This document shows, piece by piece, positions 53,502 to 63,005 of a stretch of 64,000 nt of DNA. The notes beneath the pieces are model-generated. The model was not told the DNA's origin. It did not search any database and saw only the letters and a program-made list of their open reading frames with translations. The translations under genes and the position numbers were made by a program. Every line of letters starts with the position of its first letter. Positions within the stretch are counted from its first letter, which is position 1. This stretch comes from Bacillota bacterium (lineage in GTDB: Bacteria > Bacillota > Clostridia > Oscillospirales > Ruminococcaceae). The DNA lies in NCBI GenBank assembly GCA_023418925.1, contig JAEZYS010000005.1, positions 47,370 to 111,369 of the forward strand. Reading direction: 5' to 3'.

Positions 53502-54737
53502 TTACTTGTTCAGAAATTTTTCGCCGTAGCCATAATGTTCAACAACATAATCAATATCCTTATCTCCTCTGCCTGAAAGGCTAACAAGGATTGAATCATG
53601 TTTTCTTTCTCTTGAAAGTCTGATTGCGCCTGCAAGCGCATGAGAACTTTCAATTGCAGGAATAATTCCTTCGTATCTGCAAAGGAGGAAGAATGCTTCC
53701 ATTGCTTCATCATCGAGGGCAGTTACATAGTTTACTCTTCCGCAATCATGCAGATAAGCATGTTCAGGACCAACAGAAGGGTAATCAAGTCCGCTTGCAA
53801 CAGAATATACAGGGTCAGGTTCACCCTGCTTCTGATTCTGGAGCATAATGCTTTCAAAGCCATGCATAACACCCTTTGTACCAAATGCCATTGAAGCCGC
53901 ATGATCACCAATTCCGCTTCCTCTTCCTAGAGGCTCAACACCATAGATTTCAACAGGATCTGAAATGAATGGAAGGAACATTCCGATAGAGTTAGAACCA
54001 CCGCCAACACACGCGCATACAGCATCAGGAAGTATTCCTGTCATGCTGACAAATTGTTCCCTTGCTTCTTCACCGACTACAAGCTGAAAATCTCTTACCA
54101 TCATAGGGAACGGGTGAGGACCCAATGCAGAGCCGATACAGTATACAGCGTCCTTATATTCTCTCATATATCCTTCAAAAGCAGCGTCAACAGCTTCCTT
54201 AAGGGTTTTAAGTCCATGTGTAACAGGAATAACGTTAGCACCAAGCAGTTTCATTCTTGTAACGTTTGGAGCCTGTTTTGCAATATCGACTTCGCCCATA
54301 TAAACATCACATTCAAGGCCAAAATAAGCGGCTGCGGTAGCAAGAGCAACACCATGCTGACCTGCACCTGTTTCAGCAATAATCTTTTTCTTGCCCATGA
54401 ACTTTGCAAGAAGTCCTTCACCCATGCAGTGGTTAAGCTTATGTGCACCTGTATGGTTCAAGTCTTCTCTCTTGAGGTAAATCTGACCGCCGCCAATAAG
54501 TCTTGAAAGTCTTTCACAATGGTAAACAGGGGTAGGTCTGCCCTGAAATTCTCGTCTTATTCTTCTGAGTTCGCTGATGAACTGTGCGCTATGGCATATA
54601 GTTCTGTAAGCTTCATTTATTTCTTCAAAAGCTGGGATAAGTTCATCTGGAAGATAGCTTCCGCCGTAGTTTCCGTATCTTCCGTCCTTGCTTGGAAATT
54701 CCTTTAGGTAATTCTGATACTCAGCATATTTATTCAT
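53502..54737 (-). CDS. trpB: Tryptophan synthase beta chain
   Basis: Condenses indole with serine to give tryptophan. The 411 residues match TrpB1: [21 protein letters not shown], the PLP lysine in [20 protein letters not shown] and the phosphate loop GGGSNSIG. It stands alone, without trpA or other trp genes, so it probably salvages indole. The sequence is somewhat divergent at the N-terminus from the commonest clostridial TrpB. A tryptophan T-box riboswitch lies directly upstream. Confidence 0.94.
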   Translation of the reverse strand: MNKYAEYQNYLKEFPSKDGRYGNYGGSYLPDELIPAFEEINEAYRTICHSAQFISELRRIRREFQGRPTPVYHCERLSRLIGGGQIYLKREDLNHTGAHKLNHCMGEGLLAKFMGKKKIIAETGAGQHGVALATAAAYFGLECDVYMGEVDIAKQAPNVTRMKLLGANVIPVTHGLKTLKEAVDAAFEGYMREYKDAVYCIGSALGPHPFPMMVRDFQLVVGEEAREQFVSMTGILPDAVCACVGGGSNSIGMFLPFISDPVEIYGVEPLGRGSGIGDHAASMAFGTKGVMHGFESIMLQNQKQGEPDPVYSVASGLDYPSVGPEHAYLHDCGRVNYVTALDDEAMEAFFLLCRYEGIIPAIESSHALAGAIRLSRERKHDSILVSLSGRGDKDIDYVVEHYGYGEKFLNK

Positions 54738-54910
54738 AATAATTCTCCATTCTGCCGTTAAGGCTCTTCAATTTATTTAATAAGCTCTGACTTTTTGTTT
54801 TAATATAAGCTTCACCATCGTGTATCCTTGCATAGGTAGCTTATACACTTTTTCATAATTCTTATTGGCATATAAAAGCCCCTTTCTGATTAATTATTTC
54901 AATGCAAAAT

Positions 54911-55219
54911 AAAAAGTCTGTCCTTATATATTTATAAGGACAGACTGAAAATCAAATCTGCGGTACCACCTTATTTGGTCATTACTGACCCACTCAACAA
55001 AATGCAAACACATTTCTTGTCGTTAACGCCGACATACGTCTAAGATACTAAGTGATTTCATAAAGTCACTTTTCCCCTTGCCCTCAGCGGTCCATTTACC
55101 TAATCGCATCTCCGACGGAATTTTCAGCAGATATTCCGTTCTCTGTACGGCGCTGAACTGTAAAACTTACAGTCAACATAAGTTGTAAGGTTTTATCTCC
55201 GCTTCATTGGTTTGAATTT
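54911..55219 (-). promoter_or_regulatory. T-box riboswitch, tryptophan-specific
   Basis: Minus-strand leader of about 300 bases. The conserved T-box AAGGTGGTACCGCAG is at 54956-54970. Stem I closes with AGCGG/CCGCT, and the specifier codon UGG at 55092-55094 is followed by A in the specifier loop, naming tRNA-Trp. The terminator AGTCTGTCCTTATA/TATAAGGACAGACT with T-tract is at 54911-54946. It should turn trpB on when uncharged tRNA-Trp accumulates. Confidence 0.93.
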
Positions 55220-55225
55220 ACATAC

Positions 55226-55254
55226 ACTATATCACACCAGTTTAATTTTGTCAA
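55226..55254 (-). promoter_or_regulatory. Promoter of the trpB T-box leader
   Basis: TTGACA, 17 bases, TATAGT on the minus strand, with the start about 7 bases before the T-box RNA. Confidence 0.85.
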
Positions 55255-55307
55255 GAGGTAAATATTCTAATATCTAATAATCGTATGTATTTACTAAGTG
55301 AGTAAAA

Positions 55308-56507
55308 CTAATCTGTGTTTTTTCTCAACTTGATTGAATAGAACAGACTTAGTAAAGTAACCAGCACTATCATATAAATGGCTATGAAAACCATGCCAGT
55401 AAACAAATCACCTACTGCAAAAACAATGCCCAGGATGCCATAGAATAATATTCCGAAAAGATTATACGTCAGTGAAATAATGGAGTGAACAGTCGAACGG
55501 CCTTCTTCCTCAATACGCTGTTGTAAATAATCTTCCTCAAGCACCTGACAAGCAGCCATAAGAAAAAAGTACAGACCATAAAAAGTCATTGTCCAAAGCT
55601 GTTTTATACCTCCAGCAAGTCCTAACAAAACTGCCCCAGCTATGCATATGATTCCGATTACATATATTCTTTTTCGTATATGCAGAAATTTCTCTATTGC
55701 TGTTTTCAGATATGGCGCCAGCAAGCTACCCAGTGCTGCAACAATGCTTCTGAAGCTTACCCAAAGACCAACTGCACCGACAGACAATCCGAATCCTTTC
55801 GCAATAAGCTGGTCAAACTCATCAAGAATTCCTGCTGTTCCGACTACTAAAATGGCAATTAGAACCACGATAGTAATCTGCCATTTGTTTTTGAAAAACA
55901 GAAGTTCATCTTTTAGCATGCCTTTAATTTTAAATATGTTATCTGACTTTGCGCTTTTATAGTGGTTGATTTCATGGAATGACGCCGCAATTCCAACTGC
56001 CAATGCCCCGAAAAAAACAGAAATAATCAAAGCAGAGTTCATGCCTGAATACATGGCAATAAACCCTCCACAAAGTGAAGCAACAGCCACACTTAGTCCT
56101 GAAAGGAAGTTACCTCTTCCCAGAACCTTATCAAATGTGTTCTCTTTACCAATGCTTTTAAGCGAATCAAAAATCAGCGCTTCTTCTGCACCTGAGCAAA
56201 ACGCAATACTTACTCCCCACAAAACAAAACCAACTGCATAAAATATAAAACCATCTGCAAACAGCCAGAAAACAAAGCACAATGTTTTCAAAAAACTCCC
56301 TATTACAAGAAGGTTTTTACGGCTCCATCTGTCAGCAATAATTCCGCTTGGTATTTCCAATATAACCACGGGAACTGACCATATTGTCAAAAGCATTGAA
56401 ATCTCAAATATATTAAATTCCTTGCTTTCAAACAAAATCATATAGACAGGGTAAATTGGCATCAATTCTTTGAAGAATTTATATAAGTAATATTTTTTTA
56501 TATTCAT
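55308..56507 (-). CDS. Major facilitator superfamily transporter
   Basis: Membrane transporter of 399 residues with twelve predicted helices. The first loop carries the MFS motif A variant GIIADRWSRKNLLVIG. The helix-7 side and EEGRSTVHSIISL match drug/H+ antiporter-like members from Firmicutes. The substrate is unknown. AGGAGGATAAA precedes the ATG. A nine-codon leader ORF with a strong site lies 66 bases upstream, and a VOC-family gene lies beyond it on the same strand, hinting at a resistance-type unit. Confidence 0.85.
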   Translation of the reverse strand: MNIKKYYLYKFFKELMPIYPVYMILFESKEFNIFEISMLLTIWSVPVVILEIPSGIIADRWSRKNLLVIGSFLKTLCFVFWLFADGFIFYAVGFVLWGVSIAFCSGAEEALIFDSLKSIGKENTFDKVLGRGNFLSGLSVAVASLCGGFIAMYSGMNSALIISVFFGALAVGIAASFHEINHYKSAKSDNIFKIKGMLKDELLFFKNKWQITIVVLIAILVVGTAGILDEFDQLIAKGFGLSVGAVGLWVSFRSIVAALGSLLAPYLKTAIEKFLHIRKRIYVIGIICIAGAVLLGLAGGIKQLWTMTFYGLYFFLMAACQVLEEDYLQQRIEEEGRSTVHSIISLTYNLFGILFYGILGIVFAVGDLFTGMVFIAIYMIVLVTLLSLFYSIKLRKNTD

Positions 56508-56572
56508 TTTATCCTCCTGATTAAATAATTAAAGTACTTCCTTATATTGTCAGGCGGACCTCGTGCCGAATA

Positions 56573-56602
56573 TTATTGACCAGTATCAAAATACCTATTC
56601 AT
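56573..56602 (-). CDS. Nine-codon leader ORF (MNRYFDTGQ)
   Basis: Minus-strand ORF encoding MNRYFDTGQ, with GGAGGTG 7 bases before the ATG, 66 bases upstream of the MFS transporter. The following stretch has GGC/GCC pairing around CACGAGGTCC but no clear terminator. It may be a regulatory leader peptide acting by ribosome stalling; this is inferred from position only. Confidence 0.45.
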   Translation of the reverse strand: MNRYFDTGQ

Positions 56603-56643
56603 AACATAACACCTCCGTAATATCATTTTTTTATATTTTAAAA

Positions 56644-56994
56644 CTATTTTGCCGGAGCAGTAACTTCAACATGGTTTCCTTCACTGTCGATAAACTCCGC
56701 AACCCAGTTTGCTTTTATTTTTATAAGTGGGAAACATAACTCTAAACCTGATATCTTGGCTTCAAGAACATCCACATTTTCAAAAGCAATGCTTGGAAGG
56801 CAGTTGCTGCCAAAAGTATGCTCCTCATTCATTTTCTGATAAGCAAACAATCCGAGTCTGAAACCGTCTATATTAAAGACGCTGTATATCTCATCCCTTT
56901 CAGATACACTTTTTTCAAAGAGCTTTTCATAGAATGAAATTGCTCTGCCCATATCCTTAACGCAGATATACATTGATTTAATATAGCAATTCAT
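56644..56994 (-). CDS. VOC superfamily protein (glyoxalase/bleomycin resistance fold)
   Basis: Protein of 116 residues with the two beta-alpha-beta-beta-beta modules of the vicinal oxygen chelate fold: CVKDMGRAISFYEKLFEKSV at the N-terminal helix and WVAEFIDSEGNHVEVTAPAK at the C-terminal strand, where the glutamate is a typical metal ligand. The substrate is unknown. The start at 56994 uses GGTGAAAG; an ATG 15 bases earlier lacks spacing. It lies ahead of the leader ORF and MFS gene on the same strand. Confidence 0.78.
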   Translation of the reverse strand: MNCYIKSMYICVKDMGRAISFYEKLFEKSVSERDEIYSVFNIDGFRLGLFAYQKMNEEHTFGSNCLPSIAFENVDVLEAKISGLELCFPLIKIKANWVAEFIDSEGNHVEVTAPAK

Positions 56995-57037
56995 AATGTC
57001 TTTCACCATCCAAGTTCCAAGTGTCTGTTTAAAGAAG

Positions 57038-57994
57038 TTATCTTTCTTCTCTGAAGTAGTTTAGTCCGCACGCAGCAGGCTGTGATTTTTCCCTTGACTG
57101 TCTGATAGAAGTAATAATCAGAACAAGGGCTGTGATAACAAACGGGAGCATATCAAAGAATGCAATCGGAATTGAAATTACATTCTTCGGAACATAATAT
57201 TTAAGCACGCTGAATGCACCGAATACAAATGAACCGAATATAGCTCTAAGCGGACTCCATGATGCAAAGATAACGAGTGCAACGGAAATCCATCCAAGCC
57301 CGTTTACGCTGTTGCTCATCCATACGCCGCCGCAGGTTATCATTGATGCATATGCACCACCTATCCCGCAGATGCCGCCTCCAATAAGGATGTTAAGGTA
57401 TTTAAGCTTAGTAACTTTAATTCCTACAGCATCAGCAGCAGCAGGGTTTTCGCCGATTGCTCTGACGTTAAGACCGGTTTTTGATTTATTGAGATAAATA
57501 AAAACAATAATAGCAATTACTACTCCGACATAAATAAAGATATTGTATGAGAAAAAGAGTTTTCCCAATACAGGAATATTACTAAGTCCAGGAATTTTTA
57601 AATTCCTAAGCTGTGCTGTAATATTTTCAGGAAGCTTTAGATTGTTTGTAACAGATTTACCAAGCATGTATTCTCCGATAAAGTTTGAAAGTCCTACTCC
57701 GAAAATAGTAAGTGTAAGACCAGTTACGTTCTGATTTGCCATAAATGTTACCGTTAAAACAGCGTAAATAAGTGAAACTCCGAGACCTGCAAGAAAGGCA
57801 GCAAGAAGAGCAACAAACAGGTTATTTGAGGAGTAACCAGCCATGAATCCTGCACAGGCACCGATTGCCATAATACCCTCTACACCAAGGTTAAGATGTC
57901 CTGATTTTTCGTTCATTATTTCGCCCGTTGTTCCGAAAAGAAGCGGTGCGCCGGCAAGGACAGCAGCAACGATAAAGTTTAAAAACATATCCAT
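57038..57994 (-). CDS. Nucleoside ABC transporter permease (NupQ/YufQ-like)
   Basis: Permease of 318 residues with about nine hydrophobic segments and the branched-chain-type permease fold used by BMP-family nucleoside importers. It begins FLNFIVAAVLAGAPLLFGTTGEI and contains NEKSGHLNLGVEGIMAIGA, characteristic of the second permease. The start at 57994 has AAGAAGG 6 bases upstream and lies one base after the neighbouring permease's stop. It is last in the operon. Confidence 0.9.
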   Translation of the reverse strand: MDMFLNFIVAAVLAGAPLLFGTTGEIMNEKSGHLNLGVEGIMAIGACAGFMAGYSSNNLFVALLAAFLAGLGVSLIYAVLTVTFMANQNVTGLTLTIFGVGLSNFIGEYMLGKSVTNNLKLPENITAQLRNLKIPGLSNIPVLGKLFFSYNIFIYVGVVIAIIVFIYLNKSKTGLNVRAIGENPAAADAVGIKVTKLKYLNILIGGGICGIGGAYASMITCGGVWMSNSVNGLGWISVALVIFASWSPLRAIFGSFVFGAFSVLKYYVPKNVISIPIAFFDMLPFVITALVLIITSIRQSREKSQPAACGLNYFREER

Positions 57995-57995
57995 A

Positions 57996-59081
57996 TTAAA
58001 CCTTCTTTCTGAAACAGAATTTATATCGAATAAAGAATTCACATGCAAGTACAAAGAAAAGTATTATTCCCTGAAGTACGTCTGCAGAATATGTTGATAA
58101 ACCAAATGAAGACTGCATTACGCTGCTCCCTTTTTCAAGAACTGCAAAAAGGAAAGATACCAGCAGTATTGCAAATGGATTGAGTTGTGCAAGCCATGCG
58201 ACAATGATTGCGGTAAATCCAACTCCTCCTGCTACTGATGTAGCAAGTGTCATATCTGAGCCTGTTGCCTGTGTCATTCCCGCTATTCCGCATACAGCAC
58301 CGCTTAAAAACATTGTTTTAAGCATGATTTTCTTAGGATTCATTCCAGCATATCTTGCTGTTGCGTGGCTTTCTGATGCAACGCTGATTTCATATCCGCT
58401 TTTGGTAAATTTGAGGTAAATAAAAACAAGAACAACAAGAATCAAACCAATAACCCAGCCTATCTGAACACCTAAAAGCTTGTCCAGCTGTGCATTAGCT
58501 GTAAATCGTGCAATCTTTGGGAAACCACCTGACTGTGGGTCAGCCCATGGGCCATCACGAAGAAAAACAATGAAATTAAGTGCAATATAGTTTAACATAA
58601 GTGTAAAAAGTGTTTCATTTGTATTGAATTTTGCTTTGAAAAAAGCTGGTAGAAGTCCGAACAGTCCGCCGCCGATTATACTTGCAATGAACATGACAAT
58701 TACAAGAACTGCATGTGGCCAGTCTGAATGGAAAAGAGCAAAGTATGATGCAAATATTGCGCCGACAATTATCTGTCCCTCTGCGCCGATATTCCAGAAT
58801 TTAAGCTTAAATGCAAGAGTTATACCAAGTGAAGAAATAAGCAATGGTATCATTATTTTGACTGTTGCCTGAAAAGCCATTGAACTTCTGAAAGCACCGC
58901 TGAAAATTGTAGCATACACTTTAAATGGATTGTAACCAATTATAAGAATAAAAATTCCTCCTGCAACAAGTGCAAGAAAAACTGATAACAGACGCAAGAA
59001 AAAGATTTCACCGTTAGGACGTTCTGCTCTCTTTGCAATTCTTATAAGAGGTTCTTTTTTTCTGACAGCAGTATCACTCAT
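57996..59081 (-). CDS. Nucleoside ABC transporter permease (NupP/YufP-like)
   Basis: Permease of 361 residues with about nine hydrophobic segments. It contains the signature KFWNIGAEGQIIVGAIFASY of the first permease of guanosine/nucleoside importers. The start MSDTAV at 59081 gives GAAGGTG a 7-base spacer; it overlaps the ATPase stop by eight bases, indicating coupled translation. It pairs with the permease that follows. Confidence 0.9.
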   Translation of the reverse strand: MSDTAVRKKEPLIRIAKRAERPNGEIFFLRLLSVFLALVAGGIFILIIGYNPFKVYATIFSGAFRSSMAFQATVKIMIPLLISSLGITLAFKLKFWNIGAEGQIIVGAIFASYFALFHSDWPHAVLVIVMFIASIIGGGLFGLLPAFFKAKFNTNETLFTLMLNYIALNFIVFLRDGPWADPQSGGFPKIARFTANAQLDKLLGVQIGWVIGLILVVLVFIYLKFTKSGYEISVASESHATARYAGMNPKKIMLKTMFLSGAVCGIAGMTQATGSDMTLATSVAGGVGFTAIIVAWLAQLNPFAILLVSFLFAVLEKGSSVMQSSFGLSTYSADVLQGIILFFVLACEFFIRYKFCFRKKV

Positions 59082-60612
59082 TTTCATTCACCTTCTTTAT
59101 TTCAGAGCCCATCATCATAAGGCCGAGCTGCTCTTTAGTAATATTCTTTGCATCGACAATGCCTGTGATTTTGCCATGGCAGAGAACAAGAATTTTGTCA
59201 CAAAGTTCAAGAATAACATCAAGATCCTCTCCGATAAAAAGAACAGCCACATTTTTCTGTTTCTGCTCGTTAAGAAGATCATAAATCATATATGCTGAAT
59301 TAATATCAAGTCCTCTTACAGGATAAGCTGTGATGAGGAGATTAGGCTCTGATTCAATTTCACGGCCGAGAAGAACTTTCTGAACATTACCTCCTGAAAG
59401 CATTCTTACAGGCGTTTCAATTGATGGTGTTTTTATTTTAAGTTTTTTTACAAGCTTATCTGCAAGTTCCTTTGCAGGTGCTCTGTCAACGAAAATTCCT
59501 TTGCTGTTTTTATATGATTTCAGCATCATGTTATCAACCATGCCAAGTTGAGCAACAAGTCCCATTCCAAGTCTGTCTTCAGGAACAAAGCTCATGCTTA
59601 TTCCGAGATCGATAATTTCTTGTGGGGTTTTGCCAATAATATTTTCTTTATTGTAAAGTACAGCTCCCTTTTCAATTGGGATAAGACCAGCAATAGTTTC
59701 ACAGAGTTCTTTCTGTCCGCTGCCTGCAATTCCAGCAACGCCGAGTATTTCACCCTTGTTAATATTAAAGCTTATATCATCAAGACCTAATGTGCCGTCA
59801 GCTTTTTTAACGCTTAGATTATATACATTAAGGAGTGGTGCAGCATTAACAGGTTCAGGGCGTTCAATTGAAAGAGAAACTTTTTTGCCGACCATAAGTT
59901 CAGTAAGCTGACTTTCATTTGTTTCCGCAGTAATGACTGTTTCAATACTCTTTCCCTTACGAAGAATTGTTACTCTGTCGCTTATCTCCATAACCTCATT
60001 AAGCTTATGGGTAATAATGATAATTGCACAGCCGTCTTGCTTCATATTACGGAGAATTTGAAAGAGCTTTTGTGTTTCTTGTGGAGTAAGAACAGCAGTA
60101 GGTTCATCAAGAATAAGAATTTTTGAACCTCTGTAAAGGACTTTAAGAATTTCGACTGTCTGCTTTTCACTGACTGACATGTTGTATATTTTTTTGTCAG
60201 GGTCAACGTCAAGTCCAAGCTTTTTAGATATATCAACAATTTCCTGCCTGAAAACACTTTTCTTTTTAAGTGAGCCTTTTGTACCCAAAGCAATATTACC
60301 CATAGCTGTGAAAATATCAACTAGCTTGAAATGCTGATGAATCATACCTATACCAAGAGTTATTGAATCAGCAGGGGAGTTTATTGCAACATCCCTGCCG
60401 TCTATTTTTATTGAGCCGCTGTCAGGATGATATATACCGGAAAGCATATTCATCAAGGTTGTCTTACCTGAACCATTTTCACCGAGAAGAGCAATTATCT
60501 CTCCGAAATTAACTGACAGGTTGATATTATCGTTGGCAACTACAGTTCCGAATGTTTTTGTAATTCCTGTACATTCAATTGCAGTTCTGACGGTTGTGTT
60601 TTCCTTTTCCAT
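59074..60612 (-). CDS. Nucleoside ABC transporter ATPase with tandem domains (NupO/YufO-like)
   Basis: ATPase of 512 residues with two fused nucleotide-binding domains. The first is complete (GENGSGKTT, LILDEPTAVLTPQE). The second is divergent (GIAGSGQKE in place of Walker A; SGGNVQKVLLGRE; no standard Walker B, AYPVRGLD). This asymmetric tandem layout is typical of the BMP/NupO and sugar ABC class. The start at 60612 (MEKENTT) follows GGAGG by 5 bases. It belongs with the lipoprotein gene upstream, although a terminator-like hairpin and a 114-bp repeat lie between. Confidence 0.92.
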   Translation of the reverse strand: MEKENTTVRTAIECTGITKTFGTVVANDNINLSVNFGEIIALLGENGSGKTTLMNMLSGIYHPDSGSIKIDGRDVAINSPADSITLGIGMIHQHFKLVDIFTAMGNIALGTKGSLKKKSVFRQEIVDISKKLGLDVDPDKKIYNMSVSEKQTVEILKVLYRGSKILILDEPTAVLTPQETQKLFQILRNMKQDGCAIIIITHKLNEVMEISDRVTILRKGKSIETVITAETNESQLTELMVGKKVSLSIERPEPVNAAPLLNVYNLSVKKADGTLGLDDISFNINKGEILGVAGIAGSGQKELCETIAGLIPIEKGAVLYNKENIIGKTPQEIIDLGISMSFVPEDRLGMGLVAQLGMVDNMMLKSYKNSKGIFVDRAPAKELADKLVKKLKIKTPSIETPVRMLSGGNVQKVLLGREIESEPNLLITAYPVRGLDINSAYMIYDLLNEQKQKNVAVLFIGEDLDVILELCDKILVLCHGKITGIVDAKNITKEQLGLMMMGSEIKKVNENE

Positions 60613-60648
60613 TTCAGCCTCCATACAATCAAAGCTTTTTACTGTTCT

Positions 60649-60762
60649 AGGGCAATACTGCACTTAGCCTTAGGCTACATTTCAACGGTTGAGAAACAGC
60701 TAAAATACGTTACTGAGCCTGTTTTGAAAATCGACAGAAACGTATTGTGGGGTAATGCCCTT
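60649..60762 (+). repeat. 112-bp dispersed repeat with terminal inverted repeats, copy 2
   Basis: This copy is 114 bp. AGGGCAATACTGCAC and GTGGGGTAATGCCCTT form its inverted ends. The inside matches copy 1 at 19636-19747 over most of its length, and the end-arm changes in the two copies largely keep pairing. It lies between the BMP lipoprotein gene and the ATPase gene, in the opposite orientation to the surrounding operon. Confidence 0.75.
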
Positions 60763-60837
60763 GGTAGCCATTTATATTATTGCAACGAGTAAACCCTGAT
60801 TTTCTCAAAGCTTAATCGATGCAACAACAGTAACAAT

Positions 60838-60871
60838 AAGGGTGTCGTAAAAATTATTTCACAACACCCTT
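60838..60871 (-). terminator. Terminator or partial terminator after the BMP gene
   Basis: AAGGGTGT and ACACCCTT pair around an AT-rich loop; the T-tract on the minus strand is weak (ATTGTT). It could lower transporter expression relative to the binding protein. Confidence 0.55.
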
Positions 60872-60895
60872 TTGCACAATGCAGATTATCTGAAC

Positions 60896-62056
60896 TTACT
60901 TTACTTCAACATTCTTAAAGTACCAGTTGATACCACCAGTGATTGTTTTATCATCAAGTGTACCGCCTTCTGTTCCGACAGTCTTGCCATCATTTGTTTC
61001 GATAACGCCGTCAAATACATTAAAGCTGCCATCAAGCATTTTAGTCTTAGCTTCGTCAACCTTTGCCTGCATTTCAAGTGAGCAGAGGTCAGAAGAAAGA
61101 GGAGCAATATCTACAAGACCTTCAGCCATACCACCATAGTAGTTTGTGCAGTCCCATTTACCATCAATGATTGACTGTACAGCTGATGTATAGTATGCAG
61201 ACCAGTTCCATGTTGTAGATGTAAGAGTAGCCTTTGGAGCATCCTTTGACATATCTGAGTTATAGCCGACTCCCCATACGCCTGCTGCTTCTGCTTCAAG
61301 CTGTGGGTTAGGAGTATCACAGTGCTGGGCAATAACGTCGCAGCCCTCTGCAATAAGAGCCTTTGCAGCATTTGTTTCTTCAGTTGGGTTGTACCAGCTG
61401 TTTGTAACCTTTACATAAACCTTAGCATCCGGATTTACAGAATAAACACCCATAGCAAAAGCATCAATACCGCCTGTTACTTCTGAGTTATCCTGGCCCA
61501 TAGCTGCAACATAACCAACAAGGTTAGATTCTGTCTTCATACCAGCAACAATACCTGAAAGGTATCTTGCCTGATAAATTCTACCGAAGTAGTTGTTCAT
61601 GTTCTTGCCATTGTTCTTGTAGCCTGTACCATGTGAGAAGATAACGTTTGGATATTCAGAAGCAAGTGCTTCCATAGTGTCCATATAACCCCAGCTTGTA
61701 CCGAAGATAACATTGCAGCCTTCTTCAATACAATCCCTGATAGCTGTTTCAGTAGCTGTTGGGTCCCCATCATTTACATTATTTTTTCTTACAATCTGGC
61801 TGTCATTAAGTCCGAGAGACTTCTGCATTCCTTGAATACCAAGGTCATGAGCATATGAGTAGCCTGAACCGTCAGCAGGGTTTCCGATATGGATTACACC
61901 GATTTTAATGTCTTCTTTTGCGATTGCGGCAAAAGTTGTTTTTTCACCGCTCTGTGTTGTTTCAGCCGGCTGATTTTTTGAGCCTGCGGAACATCCTGTT
62001 GCAAGCATCATTACAGCAGCTGTCATCATAGCAATGATCTGCTTTGAAATTTTCAT
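60896..62056 (-). CDS. BMP family nucleoside-binding lipoprotein
   Basis: Solute-binding lipoprotein of the BmpA/PnrA/NupN type, 386 residues. It has a signal peptide with lipobox LATGC near residue 20, then a Ser/Thr/Gln-rich linker and the binding domain (KIGVIHIGNPADGSGYSYAHDLG, VIFGTSWGYMD, FGRIYQARYLSGIVAG). The family binds purine nucleosides, fitting the xpt gene just upstream. The start MKISK at 62056 gives AAGGGG an 8-base spacer; MKMKISK six bases earlier is also possible. Confidence 0.92.
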   Translation of the reverse strand: MKISKQIIAMMTAAVMMLATGCSAGSKNQPAETTQSGEKTTFAAIAKEDIKIGVIHIGNPADGSGYSYAHDLGIQGMQKSLGLNDSQIVRKNNVNDGDPTATETAIRDCIEEGCNVIFGTSWGYMDTMEALASEYPNVIFSHGTGYKNNGKNMNNYFGRIYQARYLSGIVAGMKTESNLVGYVAAMGQDNSEVTGGIDAFAMGVYSVNPDAKVYVKVTNSWYNPTEETNAAKALIAEGCDVIAQHCDTPNPQLEAEAAGVWGVGYNSDMSKDAPKATLTSTTWNWSAYYTSAVQSIIDGKWDCTNYYGGMAEGLVDIAPLSSDLCSLEMQAKVDEAKTKMLDGSFNVFDGVIETNDGKTVGTEGGTLDDKTITGGINWYFKNVEVK

Positions 62057-62107
62057 TTTCATTTCCCCTTTTTATTTTAACTGCGAATAGCAGTCATTTA
62101 CACTGTC

Positions 62108-62713
62108 CTAATTCCTGAACTTAATTCCGTCATTAACGTCCATACTATCTATTATTGCAAGTGATTCAAGCTTTACGCCCTTGTCTCGAATAATTTTACC
62201 GCCAACCTGGAATCCCTTTTCAATTACAATGCCTGCACCAACAAGTTCAGCACCTGAAGAATTTACTATATCAATAAGTCCCATAAGTGCGCAGCCATTT
62301 GCAAGGAAGTCATCTATGATAAGAACTTTATCTCCCTTATCAAGGAATTTCTTTGATACAATTACATCATATGTTACGCCTTTTGTGTATGAAGTAACTG
62401 GGGCAGTGAGAACCTCACCCTCGATATTCTTACTTTGCGTTTTCTTTGCAAATATTACAGGGCAATCAAATTCCTGTGCAGCAATACATGCAATACCTAT
62501 TCCGGAAGCCTCAATTGTAAGTATTTTATTTATTTCACAGCCGTTGAATCTTTTTTTGAATTCTTTACCGATTTCTGCAAACAACTTAACATCCATCTGA
62601 TGGTTTAAAAAGCTGTCTACCTTTAATACGTTACCTTCTTTTACAATGCCATCTTTCAGAATTCTCTGCTTTAGTATATGCATTTTCTCAACATATCTCA
62701 GAAACTGAGACAT
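62108..62713 (-). CDS. xpt: Xanthine phosphoribosyltransferase
   Basis: Salvages xanthine to XMP. The protein matches Xpt: [33 protein letters not shown] and the PRPP loop [16 protein letters not shown]. The family normally begins near residue 11 here ([15 protein letters not shown] at 62683), but the only strong ribosome-binding site, GGAAGGAG, lies just before the first ATG at 62713. A small hairpin (TCTCAG/CTGAGA) separates the two ATGs, so the start is uncertain. It heads a purine salvage cluster with a nucleoside importer. Confidence 0.92.
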   Translation of the reverse strand: MSQFLRYVEKMHILKQRILKDGIVKEGNVLKVDSFLNHQMDVKLFAEIGKEFKKRFNGCEINKILTIEASGIGIACIAAQEFDCPVIFAKKTQSKNIEGEVLTAPVTSYTKGVTYDVIVSKKFLDKGDKVLIIDDFLANGCALMGLIDIVNSSGAELVGAGIVIEKGFQVGGKIIRDKGVKLESLAIIDSMDVNDGIKFRN

Positions 62714-62759
62714 TCTCCTTCCGATATAAAATATGTGATTATGTAAAAAACTGCAGAAA

Positions 62760-62807
62760 ACGATGTACTGAGCTGAAATGCCACAAAAAAGGCAATATAT
62801 ACATCGT
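62760..62807 (-). ncRNA. Compact hairpin with asymmetric internal loop in the xpt leader
   Basis: On the minus strand ACGATGTA pairs with TACATCGT (8 bp) and TGCC pairs with GGCA. Between the stems are unequal loops, TATAT on one side and TTTCAGCTCAG on the other. It lies about 12 bases after the predicted transcription start and about 47 bases before the first ATG. It does not look like the classical guanine/adenine riboswitch and has no own T-tract. A purine-sensing aptamer is a hypothesis. Confidence 0.5.
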
Positions 62808-62825
62808 ATAGTTCATACATTAATT

Positions 62826-62854
62826 ATTATAAAACAATGTTTTGTAAATTTCAA
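62826..62854 (-). promoter_or_regulatory. Promoter of xpt
   Basis: TTGAAA, 17 bases, TATAAT on the minus strand. 62855-63005 upstream holds no gene. Confidence 0.8.
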
Positions 62855-63005
62855 TTGTAAAACGTGTAAATCATTTATCATGTATTTGTACATTTTAAAG
62901 GTATTATGACTAAAAAATTTGAATTACGAAAGAATTAATACATATTTTTCACAATAATAACACACTTATTCAAAAATATGACAGTGAGGCGTTCAATGAA
63001 AAACA

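Noticed and set aside
62714..62820. Classical purine riboswitch upstream of xpt
   Set aside because: The three-way junction with its conserved loops is not present; only the different compact hairpin was found.
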